The position numbers were made by a program, and so were the translations under genes. Source: Bacteroidota bacterium (lineage in GTDB: Bacteria; Bacteroidota; Bacteroidia; Flavobacteriales; Weeksellaceae). From it: a DNA stretch of 64,000 bases. Below, piece after piece: positions 42,291-51,818 of this stretch. How positions within the stretch are numbered: position 1 is the first letter of the stretch; each line of letters starts with the position of its first letter. A model generated the notes under the pieces. The model was not told the DNA's origin, did not search any database, and saw only the letters and a list, made by a program, of their open reading frames with translations. The DNA is taken from contig JAHIQD010000020.1 of NCBI GenBank assembly GCA_018902795.1, forward strand, positions 124,001-188,000. Direction: 5' to 3'.

Positions 42291-44792
42291 CTAATTGAAT
42301 GATCTTCTGATCAGTTTATAAATTTCAAACCAAAGCACTGAAATAATGGCCACGGATAAAGCGGTTAACAATTGTTCTGCATTTAATGTACTCAACTTAA
42401 AAAACTGTGTTACCGGCTTGTAATAAAGCATAATGCCAAGCATTATGATGGTCGCTCCTGTAACGTAAACCATTAAATTATTTTTATTCCTGAAACTTTC
42501 AAACAGTGAATAATAGAAAGAACGGTTAGCAAAACTGAGCAGGATGTTCGCAAAAATTAAGGTAGTAAAAACCATCGCCCGAACGGTTTCTTCGTTCCCG
42601 CCGTTTCTGTACGTCAGCTGATACACAAACATTACTCCGGCAGCGATAATCAATCCCTGAATGACGCTTAAAATCAATTCTTTCCAGGTGAGAAAAGTCT
42701 CCGACATGGGTCTTGGTTTTTGGGACATTGTGTTTTTTTCCATCGGTTCATTTTCGTACACAATGGAACAGGTAGGTCCCATCACAAGTTCTAAAAAAAT
42801 GACATGAACCGGCGTGAAAATCTGCGGAAAAGCCCAACCCAAAAATAAGGGCAACGAAACAGTAAGAATTAAAGGAATGTGAATGGAAATAATGTACTGC
42901 ACCGCTTTCTTGATGTTGGTATAAATCCTTCGCCCGGCCGCAATTCCTGTCACGAGTTTCCCCAAATCATCATAGGTTAGTACTAACGAAGCTGCCGCTT
43001 TCGCAATCTCAGTTCCCTTTACACCCATGGCAACCCCAATGTGCGCAGATTTCAGGGCGGGACCGTCATTGACCCCGTCGCCCAGCATGGCAACCACTTC
43101 TCCATTTTTCTTTAAGGCATTGATGACTTCCAGTTTCGCCTCAGGAAACATTCTTGTAAACAAAACCTTTTCTCCTGCAGTTTTCATCAACTCACTTTCG
43201 GACAAACGGGTTATTTCATCTCCGTTTACAGGAATTCTGCTGTGGTTAATTCCTGCCTGCTCGGCAATACTTTTGGTTGTTTCGGCATTGTCTCCGGTAA
43301 TTACTTTTACCTGAATTCCTGCTTCATATATTTGGTTAAAAACATCCTGAATCCCTTTTTTTGGCGGGTCATAAAAAACAACGAATCCAAGAAATTCAAA
43401 AGGCAGATCCTGCTGTTTTTCCGGAAAGTCCTGCCCTTTAAAATCTGATTTTGCCACGCCTAAAACACGGTAACCTTTTTTCCCGAAATCCTCAATACGT
43501 TTTTCTAAATGTTTTTTTTCAGTTTCCGTTAACCTTGAGACATTCAGGATCGCTTCGGGAGCACCTTTTGCAGCAATAATTCGTTCGCCGTGGGGATTCT
43601 CAAAAAGATGGGTCATCATCGGAGGTTTTCCGTCGAGCGGATATTCGTGAAACATACAGAAATCTTTCCGTAAATCCTTTTCCTGTGTTTCTGCATAAAC
43701 ATGATGCAGCGTTTTTTCCATAGGATCAAAAGGAACCGGCTCGCTGCTCCACATCGCGTAACTGATGAGCTCAGAGATATTTTGATTATTAAATTCTTTA
43801 TCGGAATAATTCCGGTTCGTTTTAAAATCATACACTGTTTTCAGGTGCATTGAATTTTCGGTTATTGTTCCGGTTTTATCAGTGCAGATCACTGTCGTAC
43901 TTCCCAGAGTTTCTACAATGCTGCTCTTTTTAATGATAATTCCTTCTCTCATTAGCTTCCAGGCACCCAACGCCATAAAAGTGGTAAATGCAACAGGAAT
44001 TTCTTCCGGAAGTATCGACATTGCCAGCGTAAGACCATTTAATAAAGAATCTACAATATTCTGGGTATGATAAAAATTAACGCCGCATACGAGCAGAAAA
44101 ACAATAATCCCAATAACGGCCATTGATTTTACAAACTTTTCGATCTGCAGCTGTAACGGTGATTTCTCTTCCCTGATATTGATGAGGGATTCGCCTATTT
44201 TGCCCAGTTTTGTTTTCTTTCCGATTTCCTCCACCTTAAAAACGGCAAGTCCCGAAGCGGTTAAAGTTCCGCTATAAACCTTGGAATCTTCTGATGAACT
44301 GTCTTTAAATACAGAAAAACTTTCTCCGGTGAGGGAAGATTCATTGACAGAAAAGTCGTTGCTGTGAAGGATTGTGCCGTCCGCGTTGATCATTTTTCCT
44401 TCTTCAGTGATGCACAAATCCCCTACCGCAATCTCATGGGTGGGAATTTCTGTAATCTTCGAATTTCTAATGACTTTGCTTAAAGGTTCATTCAGTTTTT
44501 CAAGCTCTTCCAGAGCTTTTTTACTTCTATTATCCTGATAAAAGGAAATGCCCGAAACCAGAATAATGGCCGCGAGCATAAACAGCGATTCACCGTAATT
44601 TCCTACTGCCAGATAAATCAGTGCGATAACAATGAGTAAAATAAGCATCGGCTCTTTCACGATATCAATCAGAAGATTGAGCCAGTTGCTTTTCTTCGGC
44701 GTATGCATCTGATTAAAACCATTTGCTCCCTGTGAGCGTTTTACTTCCGCATCGTTTAGGCCGGTTAAATGTTCGGGAATATTAAAAGGCAT
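42291..44792 (-). CDS. Cation-translocating P-type ATPase (P2/Ca2+-type)
   Basis: ATP-driven cation pump of the inner membrane, 833 residues. An N-terminal cation-ATPase domain (LTGLNDAEVKRSQGANG) precedes about 10 transmembrane helices. The fourth helix has LPEEIPVAF, the phosphorylation motif is CTDKTGTIT, the actuator loop has NESSLTGES and the hinge is GDGVNDGPALK. There are no Cys-rich metal-binding domains, so copper or zinc export is unlikely; calcium or another divalent cation is the family default. It starts 61 bases after exonuclease III on the same strand, with a TAACTTTA box in the gap that may give it its own promoter. Confidence 0.9.
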   Translation of the reverse strand: MPFNIPEHLTGLNDAEVKRSQGANGFNQMHTPKKSNWLNLLIDIVKEPMLILLIVIALIYLAVGNYGESLFMLAAIILVSGISFYQDNRSKKALEELEKLNEPLSKVIRNSKITEIPTHEIAVGDLCITEEGKMINADGTILHSNDFSVNESSLTGESFSVFKDSSSEDSKVYSGTLTASGLAVFKVEEIGKKTKLGKIGESLINIREEKSPLQLQIEKFVKSMAVIGIIVFLLVCGVNFYHTQNIVDSLLNGLTLAMSILPEEIPVAFTTFMALGAWKLMREGIIIKKSSIVETLGSTTVICTDKTGTITENSMHLKTVYDFKTNRNYSDKEFNNQNISELISYAMWSSEPVPFDPMEKTLHHVYAETQEKDLRKDFCMFHEYPLDGKPPMMTHLFENPHGERIIAAKGAPEAILNVSRLTETEKKHLEKRIEDFGKKGYRVLGVAKSDFKGQDFPEKQQDLPFEFLGFVVFYDPPKKGIQDVFNQIYEAGIQVKVITGDNAETTKSIAEQAGINHSRIPVNGDEITRLSESELMKTAGEKVLFTRMFPEAKLEVINALKKNGEVVAMLGDGVNDGPALKSAHIGVAMGVKGTEIAKAAASLVLTYDDLGKLVTGIAAGRRIYTNIKKAVQYIISIHIPLILTVSLPLFLGWAFPQIFTPVHVIFLELVMGPTCSIVYENEPMEKNTMSQKPRPMSETFLTWKELILSVIQGLIIAAGVMFVYQLTYRNGGNEETVRAMVFTTLIFANILLSFANRSFYYSLFESFRNKNNLMVYVTGATIIMLGIMLYYKPVTQFFKLSTLNAEQLLTALSVAIISVLWFEIYKLIRRSFN

Positions 44793-44853
44793 TGTATTGA
44801 ATTCTAATACCTAAAGTTACTGAAAATCAAAAGAAATGTGAGAATGAATTATA

Positions 44854-45627
44854 TCAGATTTTCAGCTCTATCCATACCGGAGCGTGATCGCTTGATTTTT
44901 CCCAGCCACGGACAAATTTATCTACTTCAGCTTTTTTCAGATGCGGTACCACTTCAGTGGAAAGGAGAAAATGGTCAATTCTTAAACCTGCGTTTCGTTG
45001 GTAGGCATTCCGGAAATAATCCCAAAAAGTATATATTTCCTCATCCGGATGCAAATGTCTCAATGCGTCAGTCCACCCCTGACTGATTAAATTATGGAAC
45101 GCATCCCGGACTTCCGGTAAAAACAGCGCATCATTCTTAAATTTCTCCGGTTTATAAACATCCTTTTCCGTCGGCATTACATTAAAATCGCCGATGAGCA
45201 GAACTTTTTTATTTGAAGTAATAAGCATTTCCGCATGTGCATCCAATCTTTCAAACCAGCGCATTTTATAATCGAATTTCGGTCCCGGAACCGGATTTCC
45301 GTTCGGCAGATAAATGCATGCAATAATTAAATCTTTAATTTTCACTTCAAGATAACGGCTCGCTTCCACTTCCTCTTCGCCCGGAAGGTCAGTTCGGGAA
45401 ACTATTGGCTTTCCCAGTTTTGATAAGACTGCAACTCCATTCCAGCTCTTTTGTCCGAGCCAGACTGAATGATATCCTGCTTCAAGAATTTCAGCTTCCG
45501 GAAATTTTTCCTGAGGCGCTTTCAGTTCCTGAAGACACACAATATCCGGCTGAGATTCCTGCAGCCACTTAAGCAAAACAGGAAGCCTTCCGTTGACACC
45601 GTTTACGTTGTAAGTTGCGATTTTCAT
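44854..45627 (-). CDS. xth: Exodeoxyribonuclease III / AP endonuclease
   Basis: Cuts at abasic sites and removes 3' blocks in base excision repair. The 257-residue protein shows the family signature set: IATYNVNGVNGR at the start, CLQELKAP with the catalytic Glu, GDFNVMPTEKDV, the LRIDHFLLS motif and the terminal SDHAPVWIEL with catalytic Asp-His. Length is typical. It is divergent from ku-ligD, giving a base-excision and end-joining pair around one intergenic region of 94 bases. Confidence 0.94.
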   Translation of the reverse strand: MKIATYNVNGVNGRLPVLLKWLQESQPDIVCLQELKAPQEKFPEAEILEAGYHSVWLGQKSWNGVAVLSKLGKPIVSRTDLPGEEEVEASRYLEVKIKDLIIACIYLPNGNPVPGPKFDYKMRWFERLDAHAEMLITSNKKVLLIGDFNVMPTEKDVYKPEKFKNDALFLPEVRDAFHNLISQGWTDALRHLHPDEEIYTFWDYFRNAYQRNAGLRIDHFLLSTEVVPHLKKAEVDKFVRGWEKSSDHAPVWIELKI

Positions 45628-45643
45628 GATCTAATATTTTGAT

Positions 45644-45670
45644 TAAAGTTAGGGAGTTTAATAAAACCAA
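45644..45670 (-). promoter_or_regulatory. Promoter of xth with TAACTTTA box
   Basis: On the reverse strand: TTG (complement of 45668-45670), a 16-base spacer and TAACTTTA (complement of 45644-45651). The last base differs from TAnnTTTG. The same TAACTTTA octamer precedes the ytxH, holin and P-type ATPase genes. Confidence 0.45.
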
Positions 45671-45721
45671 CATTCCTTTTGGACGAATTTTTGATGGCTT
45701 TTAAAAAATAAACCACACATT

Positions 45722-46501
45722 ATGAGAGCAATTTGGAATGGATCCATAGGATTCGGGCTGGTAAATATTCCTATCAAACTTTATTCCGCAACAGGCGAAA
45801 GTAATCTCGATTTGGATATGCTGGATAAAGATGACCTTTCGAATATACAGTTTAAAAGAGTGAATGCCACAACCGGAAAAGAAGTGAAATGGGAAAACAT
45901 TGTGAAAGGCTACAAACTCGAAGACCGTTACGTCGTGCTTACTCCGGAAGATTTTGATGAAGTAAATCCGGAAAAATCCAAAATGCTCAACATTAAGCAG
46001 TTTGTCGACATTAATGAAATTGACAGTGCTTATTTTGAGTCTTCCTATTTTCTGGAACCTCAGAAAAACGGCGAAGAAGCTTATAAATTATTGCTTAAAG
46101 CCCTTTTAAAAACAAAAATGGCGGGCATTGGAACTTTTATTCTTCGGGAAAAAGAAATTCTCTGTCTCGTCCGTCCCTATCAGGATAAAATTTTAATGGT
46201 CAACCGAATGCGCTATCCTGAAGAACTCCGCAGTTTTGAAGATTTAAAAATTCCGGGCGCAAAAAACCCGAGTGCAGAAGAACTCGAAATGGCTGAATCA
46301 CTGATTAAGCAGCGTGCGACGAAATTTGACACTGAAAAATATAAAAACACCTACAACGATGATTTAATGAAAATCATTGAAGCCAAAGCCAAAGGAAAAA
46401 TTAAAAAAGTGGAAACCAAAAAAGAAGTTTCGGCTAAAGCAACAGACTTAATGGCGCAGCTGAAAGCCAGTCTCGAGGCAGGCAAAGTGAAAGCAGGATA
46501 A
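45722..46501 (+). CDS. ku: Ku protein (non-homologous end joining)
   Basis: Homodimeric ring that binds DNA double-strand ends and recruits LigD. The 259-residue protein begins with the family signature MRAIWNGSIGFGLVNIPIKLY, continues with the Ku core beta barrel (residues about 10-200, with REKEILCLVRPY), and ends in a lysine-rich tail typical of bacterial Ku. Length is normal. It lies 24 bases before ligD on the same strand, forming the minimal two-component bacterial NHEJ system. Confidence 0.96.
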   Translation: MRAIWNGSIGFGLVNIPIKLYSATGESNLDLDMLDKDDLSNIQFKRVNATTGKEVKWENIVKGYKLEDRYVVLTPEDFDEVNPEKSKMLNIKQFVDINEIDSAYFESSYFLEPQKNGEEAYKLLLKALLKTKMAGIGTFILREKEILCLVRPYQDKILMVNRMRYPEELRSFEDLKIPGAKNPSAEELEMAESLIKQRATKFDTEKYKNTYNDDLMKIIEAKAKGKIKKVETKKEVSAKATDLMAQLKASLEAGKVKAG

Positions 46502-46525
46502 TTGTCTAATTCTTGATCTAAAAAA

Positions 46526-49069
46526 ATGGCATTAGAAAAGTACAACAGCAAACGTGATTTTAAGCAGACCGCCGAACCGAAAGGAAAAGCAGCAAGCGGA
46601 AAAGGCAAACTGAAATTTGTTATTCAGCGTCATGCAGCAAGCCGTTTACACTACGATTTCCGGCTGGAAATGGATGGCGTCCTGAAAAGTTGGGCTGTTC
46701 CGAAAGGTCCTTCCCTAAATCCCGCTGACAAACGCCTCGCCATGATGGTTGAAGATCACCCTTTTGCTTACCGTACTTTTGAAGGAAGCATTCCCGAAGG
46801 CAATTACGGAGCCGGCGAAGTGGAAATATGGGATGAAGGAACTTACGAGCCGCTCGAAAAGGTAAAAGGAAAAACCGATGATCTGGTGATGCAGCAGGAA
46901 CTTCACAAAGAATCTTTAAAATTTATCCTGCACGGCAAAAAATTAATGGGCGAATTTGCTCTTGTCAAAATAAAAAACTCTACGGAAGGAAATTCATGGC
47001 TTCTCATCAAACATAAAGATGAATTTGCCACCGATACTTATGACGCCGAAGAAAATACAGCCCCGGATTCCAAAGTTTCTGAATACCTGATTTCGAAGGG
47101 AAAGGGAAAGAAAAAGGCCCCTTCTGCTGATGAAAGTGTAAAATCATTTAAAAATTATACTCCTGCCCTTACCGGCGAAAGAAAACTCAAAAAATTCATC
47201 ACTCCTATGCTTGCGGGCACGGCTAAAGAACCGTTCAGCGGGAAAGAATGGGCTTTCGAGATCAAATGGGACGGGTACCGTGCAATCGCGGATTTAAGGA
47301 AAGACGTGCAGCTGTATTCAAGAAACGGACTCTCTTATCTTGAAAAATTTAAAAAAGTTTCCAATTCGCTTAAATTTCAAAGCCACGAAATGGTTTTGGA
47401 CGGTGAGCTTGTGGCGTACGATGATAAAGGAAAACCCAATTTCCAGTGGCTGCAGCAAATTGGTGAAAACCCAAATATTAACGTCATTTTTCAGGTGTTC
47501 GATTTGCTTTGGCTGAACGGACATTCTACCGAAGATCTCAGTTATCTCCAGAGAAAAGAGCTTCTTAAAGACGCGCTGACTGAAACAGAATTTGTAAAAT
47601 ATCACGACCATGTTCTGGAAAAAGGTGAAGATTTCTTCCTCATGACAGAAAAAATGGAACTGGAAGGAATGATCGCTAAAAGAACCGACTCCCTTTACCG
47701 GGAAGGCACAAGAAACGGTGACTGGCTCAAAATAAAAAGTCAGCAGACTGAAGAAGTGCTGATCTGTGGATTTACCGCACCGAAAGGATCCAGAAAAAAA
47801 TTCGGCTCGCTGATTTTGGGAAGATACAACGGTAAAGATCTTATTTTCTGTGGACACACCGGAACGGGTTTCAGCGATAAAGGTTTGGTGGCATTATATT
47901 CTAAAATGGAACCGCTGATCACCTCAGAAAGTCCATTTTCCAAAACTCCGAAAACGAATGACAAAGCAACCTGGATTAAACCGGAGCTTATTGCTGAAAT
48001 AAAATTCACCGAACTTACCAAAGACCACATTTTCCGTCATCCGGTTTTTCTGAGGTTGCGTGAAGACCTCAATCCTGAAGATTTAAATTTCGAAAAAGAA
48101 GAAAAAAAAGAAAGTCCAAAAGCTGCTCCACTAAAACAATCAGTTATGAAAAGGGAAAATGAAACGCTAAAGAAAATTGATAAACAGGAAGTAAAACTCA
48201 CCAATCAGAATAAACTGTATTTTCCGAAAGACCAGGTGACCAAAGGCGATGTAATTGCCTATTACCAAAGCGTTGCCAAATACATTCTGCCCTATCTGAA
48301 AGACAGGCCACAATCGATGAACCGTTTCCCGAACGGTATCGAAGGGATGAGTTTTTACCAGAAAGACGCCTCTGAAGAAACTCCAGGCTGGATTGATACA
48401 GAAAAAGTACATTCCGAGTCCGGTGACAAATTCATCAATTATATTCTCTGTAATAACAAAGCAACGATGGCATATCTTAACAATCTGGGCTGTATTGAAC
48501 TGAATGTCTGGACGAGCCGCGTGGATACCATTGACAAGCCGGATTACCTGGTTTTGGATCTTGATCCATCAGAAAACAACAGTTTTGAAGAGGTGATCGA
48601 AACAGCGAAAATGGTAAAAACGGTCATGGATAAAGCAAAAATAAAAGGCTACTGCAAAACATCGGGAAGTTCCGGAATTCATATTTATATCCCGACCGGA
48701 GCGCAGTATTCTTTTGAACAGGTAAAGAACTTCGCGCATATCATGATGCAGATGGTTCAGAAAGAACTTCCGGATATTACAACGCTGGAAAGGACTTTGC
48801 AGAAACGTGACAAAAACAAAATCTACCTTGATTATCTTCAGAACAGGCGCGGCCAGACTTTAGCGAGTGTTTACAGCTTAAGGCCTAAAAACGGCGCCCC
48901 TGTTTCGATGCCGATTGAGTGGGAGGAACTGAAAAACGGTTTAAAACCTACAGATTTCAATATTGAAAATGCGCTGGAACAAATAGAAAAAAAAGGTGAT
49001 CTCTTTAAACCTGTGCTTGGGAAAGGTTTTGATATGCTGAAAGCGATCGCACTGCTGGAAAAAGAATAA
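46526..49069 (+). CDS. ligD: DNA ligase D (phosphoesterase-ligase-polymerase)
   Basis: Multifunctional NHEJ enzyme that cleans 3' ends, fills in and seals. The 847-residue protein has all three domains in the Pseudomonas-like order: 3'-phosphoesterase (about 25-170, with H36, H42, D44 and H78 matching known active-site residues), ATP-dependent ligase (about 220-525, nucleophile K247 in EIKWDGYR) and an archaeo-eukaryotic-primase-type polymerase (about 550-847, with D678 and D680 in LDLDP). Linkers are lysine/glutamate-rich. It follows ku by 24 bases; a 72-base gap separates it from the next gene. Confidence 0.97.
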   Translation: MALEKYNSKRDFKQTAEPKGKAASGKGKLKFVIQRHAASRLHYDFRLEMDGVLKSWAVPKGPSLNPADKRLAMMVEDHPFAYRTFEGSIPEGNYGAGEVEIWDEGTYEPLEKVKGKTDDLVMQQELHKESLKFILHGKKLMGEFALVKIKNSTEGNSWLLIKHKDEFATDTYDAEENTAPDSKVSEYLISKGKGKKKAPSADESVKSFKNYTPALTGERKLKKFITPMLAGTAKEPFSGKEWAFEIKWDGYRAIADLRKDVQLYSRNGLSYLEKFKKVSNSLKFQSHEMVLDGELVAYDDKGKPNFQWLQQIGENPNINVIFQVFDLLWLNGHSTEDLSYLQRKELLKDALTETEFVKYHDHVLEKGEDFFLMTEKMELEGMIAKRTDSLYREGTRNGDWLKIKSQQTEEVLICGFTAPKGSRKKFGSLILGRYNGKDLIFCGHTGTGFSDKGLVALYSKMEPLITSESPFSKTPKTNDKATWIKPELIAEIKFTELTKDHIFRHPVFLRLREDLNPEDLNFEKEEKKESPKAAPLKQSVMKRENETLKKIDKQEVKLTNQNKLYFPKDQVTKGDVIAYYQSVAKYILPYLKDRPQSMNRFPNGIEGMSFYQKDASEETPGWIDTEKVHSESGDKFINYILCNNKATMAYLNNLGCIELNVWTSRVDTIDKPDYLVLDLDPSENNSFEEVIETAKMVKTVMDKAKIKGYCKTSGSSGIHIYIPTGAQYSFEQVKNFAHIMMQMVQKELPDITTLERTLQKRDKNKIYLDYLQNRRGQTLASVYSLRPKNGAPVSMPIEWEELKNGLKPTDFNIENALEQIEKKGDLFKPVLGKGFDMLKAIALLEKE

Positions 49070-49141
49070 CTGAAGTGTTTAATTCTTAATTTTTTACATA
49101 ATATTAATTTAAATTGGTTGCATTTTTGATAGAGAAATTTT

Positions 49142-49579
49142 ATGAAAAACCAAAATTACAGCAACCATAAAAAATATTATCCGCCACATCATTTTATATT
49201 ATTGCCGATTCTGATGTTTCTTTTTGTTTTTGGTATCAGAAAAGCATTTAAAGATGAAGCAAACCAACTCACCTGGGTGCTATTTTCAACGGTTATTTTT
49301 CTGCTGTTTTATTTGGCTTTCATGCTCCGTCAGCATTATGCTTTGGGAAATCAGAACAGAATTATAAGACTTGAGTTCAAACAGCGCTATTTCGAAATTT
49401 TCGTAAAAAGATCGGATGAGGTTGAACAGCAGCTGAATTTCGGGCAGATTGCCGCACTCCGTTTTGCTTATGATGACGAATTTAAAGTATTGCTTGAAAA
49501 AGCTCTAACCCAGAAAATTTCAGGGGACGATATAAAAAAATCAATTACCAGATGGCGGCCTGATTTTCACCGCGTCTGA
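49142..49579 (+). CDS. DUF6526-like small membrane protein
   Basis: 145-residue protein with two transmembrane segments near the N-terminus (about residues 18-34 and 43-61), preceded by QNYSNHKKYYPPHH, which resembles the DUF6526 family as I recall it. A soluble C-terminal part follows (LRFAYDDEFKVLLEKAL). Biochemical function is unknown. It lies directly downstream of ku-ligD and upstream of a small lipoprotein, an SDR and topoisomerase IB, all on one strand with short gaps, so it may belong to a stress or repair regulon. A CATTTTTG box precedes it. Confidence 0.75.
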   Translation: MKNQNYSNHKKYYPPHHFILLPILMFLFVFGIRKAFKDEANQLTWVLFSTVIFLLFYLAFMLRQHYALGNQNRIIRLEFKQRYFEIFVKRSDEVEQQLNFGQIAALRFAYDDEFKVLLEKALTQKISGDDIKKSITRWRPDFHRV

Positions 49580-49625
49580 AAGTTCTCCGAATTTAGAATA
49601 AATTAAACTATTAAAAATAAACGTT

Positions 49626-49790
49626 ATGAAAAAGTTCACATTACTTAGCTTAGCAGTTTTCGCACTGATTTCTTTAACTTCCTGTGAAGCCATAGGCACT
49701 ATTTTTAAAGCAGGCATGTGGTGGGGAATTATCCTCGTCGTTGGTGTTGTGGGATTGATCTTATGGTTACTGACGAGAGGAAAGAAATAA
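49626..49790 (+). CDS. 54-residue lipoprotein with C-terminal membrane helix
   Basis: Short gene reading MKKFTLLSLAVFALISLTSC, a lipoprotein signal with Cys20, then EAIGTIFKAGMWWG and a second hydrophobic helix (GIILVVGVVGLILWLL) ending in basic RGKK. Very similar small proteins (EAxGTIFKAGMWWG core) are, from memory, widespread in Bacteroidota and sometimes carry misleading names. No enzymatic function is credible at this size. It sits 46 bases after the DUF6526-like gene and 12 bases before the SDR gene, so it is clearly part of this unit. It is too short for most gene callers. Confidence 0.78.
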   Translation: MKKFTLLSLAVFALISLTSCEAIGTIFKAGMWWGIILVVGVVGLILWLLTRGKK

Positions 49791-49802
49791 TTCTGAGAAG
49801 TG

Positions 49803-50660
49803 ATGCAAAAGAAAACGAAAACCAAAATCCGTCCTTTGCAGAAACAGCGGAAGCCCGGGCTTGAGGCCCAGCTTTCTCCCGCTCCCAAAAGCGCCCCTTT
49901 AAGCAGACAGAGAAAACTTAGTGGCAAAACTGCTTTGATCACAGGAGGCGACAGCGGTATTGGAAAAGCGACCGCGCTTCTTTTTGCAAAGGAAGGAGTT
50001 AATTTGGTTATTGCTTATCTCAGCGAAGTTTCTGATGCAAAACAAACAAAAAAAGAAGTGGAAAAACTCGGCGGTAAATGCGTTTTGATAAAGGGTGATC
50101 TGGGAAAAGAAAATCACTGTAAAAAAGTCATTGCCAAAACTATCGCTGAATTCGGGAAGCTTGATATTCTTGTTAACAATGCCGGAAACCATTGGGAAGC
50201 AGACCATATTGAAGATATTTCCACAGAACAGTTGATGAATACCTTTCATTCTAATTTTTATTCCGTTTTCTGGCTTACAAAATATGCCATGAAACATTTA
50301 AAAAGCGGAAGCAGCATCATTAACACCACTTCGGTTACGGCATATCGCGGAAGTGATCATCTCATGGATTATGCGGCGACTAAAGGTGCGATTTTATCCT
50401 TTACCCGAAGTCTTTCTGCCAACCTGGCGGAAAAGAAAATCCGGGTGAATGCTGTAGCCCCCGGACCTATTTGGACACCATTAATAGCCTCAACATTTTC
50501 AAAAAAAGAAGTTGCGGAATTCGGGAGCGATACCCCGATGAAACGCGCCGGAGAACCCAATGAAGTGGCTACATGTTTTCTGTTCCTGGCTTCCGATGAG
50601 TCTTCTTACATGACCGGCCAGGTGCTGCACCCTAACGGCGGTGAGATTGTCAATGGTTAA
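49803..50660 (+). CDS. SDR oxidoreductase with long N-terminal tail (general-stress type)
   Basis: Classical short-chain dehydrogenase of 285 residues. A basic tail of about 35 residues precedes the Rossmann fold. The NAD(P) motif is TGGDSGIGKA, the NNAG motif is LVNNAGNHWEA, and the catalytic Tyr/Lys are in DYAATKGA with the Ser in TTSVTAY. The tail and the GGDSGIGKA variant match the YhdF/YghA general-stress SDR group; the substrate is unknown. A GTG at 49800 would add one residue; ATG 49803 is preferred. It is 12 bases after the lipoprotein and 28 before topoisomerase IB. Confidence 0.9.
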   Translation: MQKKTKTKIRPLQKQRKPGLEAQLSPAPKSAPLSRQRKLSGKTALITGGDSGIGKATALLFAKEGVNLVIAYLSEVSDAKQTKKEVEKLGGKCVLIKGDLGKENHCKKVIAKTIAEFGKLDILVNNAGNHWEADHIEDISTEQLMNTFHSNFYSVFWLTKYAMKHLKSGSSIINTTSVTAYRGSDHLMDYAATKGAILSFTRSLSANLAEKKIRVNAVAPGPIWTPLIASTFSKKEVAEFGSDTPMKRAGEPNEVATCFLFLASDESSYMTGQVLHPNGGEIVNG

Positions 50661-50688
50661 TTAAATGTCATATCAATTACCTTATTAA

Positions 50689-51792
50689 ATGAATAATCCA
50701 AATACTGATATTGTCATCTCCTTAAGTCCTTCAAAAATAATTAGAATTATGAAGGATCCGGTGAAATCTGCGAAAGCGGTAAGTCTGGTTTATACTACCG
50801 ACCGCGAAGCTGATGGAATCGTGCGCAAAAAATGGGGAAAAAAATTTGTTTATTATAATGGCGATGAAAAAATAAAAGATTCGGAAGAAATTCAGAGGAT
50901 TAATAAGCTCGCGATTCCTCCCGCCTGGGAAAATGTATGGATCTGCGCGGTGCAGAACGGTCATCTGCAGGCTACAGGAATTGATGCTAAAAACCGAAAA
51001 CAGTACCGCTATCATCCGGTTTGGAATGCATTGAGAAATCATACCAAATTTTACCGCATGCTTCAGTTTGGATATGCCCTTCCTCAGATCAGGCTTCATC
51101 TGGAAAAGGATTTGGCGTTAAAAAATCTAGAAAAAAGAAAAGTTCTCGCTGTGGTGGTAAGTCTTATGGAAAGAACAAACATCCGGATCGGCAACAATGT
51201 TTATGAGAAACTGTATGGTTCTTTCGGATTGACAACGCTGAAGGACAAGCACGTTAACATCAAAGGTCACCGAATTAATTTCTCATTTAAAGGAAAAAAG
51301 GGGATTTATCACGACATCGATCTGAAGAACGCCAAAATTGCGAAAGCCGTCCAGAACTGCAAAGACATTCCCGGAAAAGAACTTTTTCAGTACTACGATG
51401 AAAACGGACAGAGACACGCCATTGACTCGGGTATGGTCAATGAATACATCAAAGAAATCAGCGGTGAGGATTTTACAGCGAAGGATTTCAGAACCTGGTC
51501 CGGAACGGTAAACGCGTTGATCGCTTTCAAAGAAATCGGAGAAGCGGAAAGCGACAGAGAGTACAAATCCAAGGTGAAAGAAGCCCTCGAAATGGTGGCT
51601 TCACACCTCGGAAACACCGGAAATGTTTGTAGGAAATATTACGTTCATCCTTTAGTCATTAATCTTTACGAGAATAATTCCATTAAAAAATATCTGGACG
51701 AGCTGGATCAGATTGAAGTAAATGACGGCAAAACCGGCCTCACAAAAGAAGAAACAATTGTGATGAAAATGCTGGAAAATGAAAAGCTATAA
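50689..51792 (+). CDS. Type IB DNA topoisomerase (bacterial/poxvirus type)
   Basis: Relaxes supercoils through a 3'-phosphotyrosine intermediate. The 367-residue protein has the N-terminal beta domain (KFVYYNGDEKIKDSEEI, IPPAWENVWI) and the catalytic domain with RTNIRIGNN, the KDFRTWSGT motif (catalytic Arg) and NVCRKYYVHP containing the nucleophilic Tyr. Size is close to Deinococcus TopIB. Only some bacteria carry this enzyme. The start may be at 50689 or at the internal ATG 50749 (MKDPVKSAKAVSLVY), where family similarity begins. It lies in the same strand run as ku-ligD. Confidence 0.92.
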   Translation: MNNPNTDIVISLSPSKIIRIMKDPVKSAKAVSLVYTTDREADGIVRKKWGKKFVYYNGDEKIKDSEEIQRINKLAIPPAWENVWICAVQNGHLQATGIDAKNRKQYRYHPVWNALRNHTKFYRMLQFGYALPQIRLHLEKDLALKNLEKRKVLAVVVSLMERTNIRIGNNVYEKLYGSFGLTTLKDKHVNIKGHRINFSFKGKKGIYHDIDLKNAKIAKAVQNCKDIPGKELFQYYDENGQRHAIDSGMVNEYIKEISGEDFTAKDFRTWSGTVNALIAFKEIGEAESDREYKSKVKEALEMVASHLGNTGNVCRKYYVHPLVINLYENNSIKKYLDELDQIEVNDGKTGLTKEETIVMKMLENEKL

Positions 51793-51818
51793 ATTTTATA
51801 CATTAAAAAATTAAAGTT

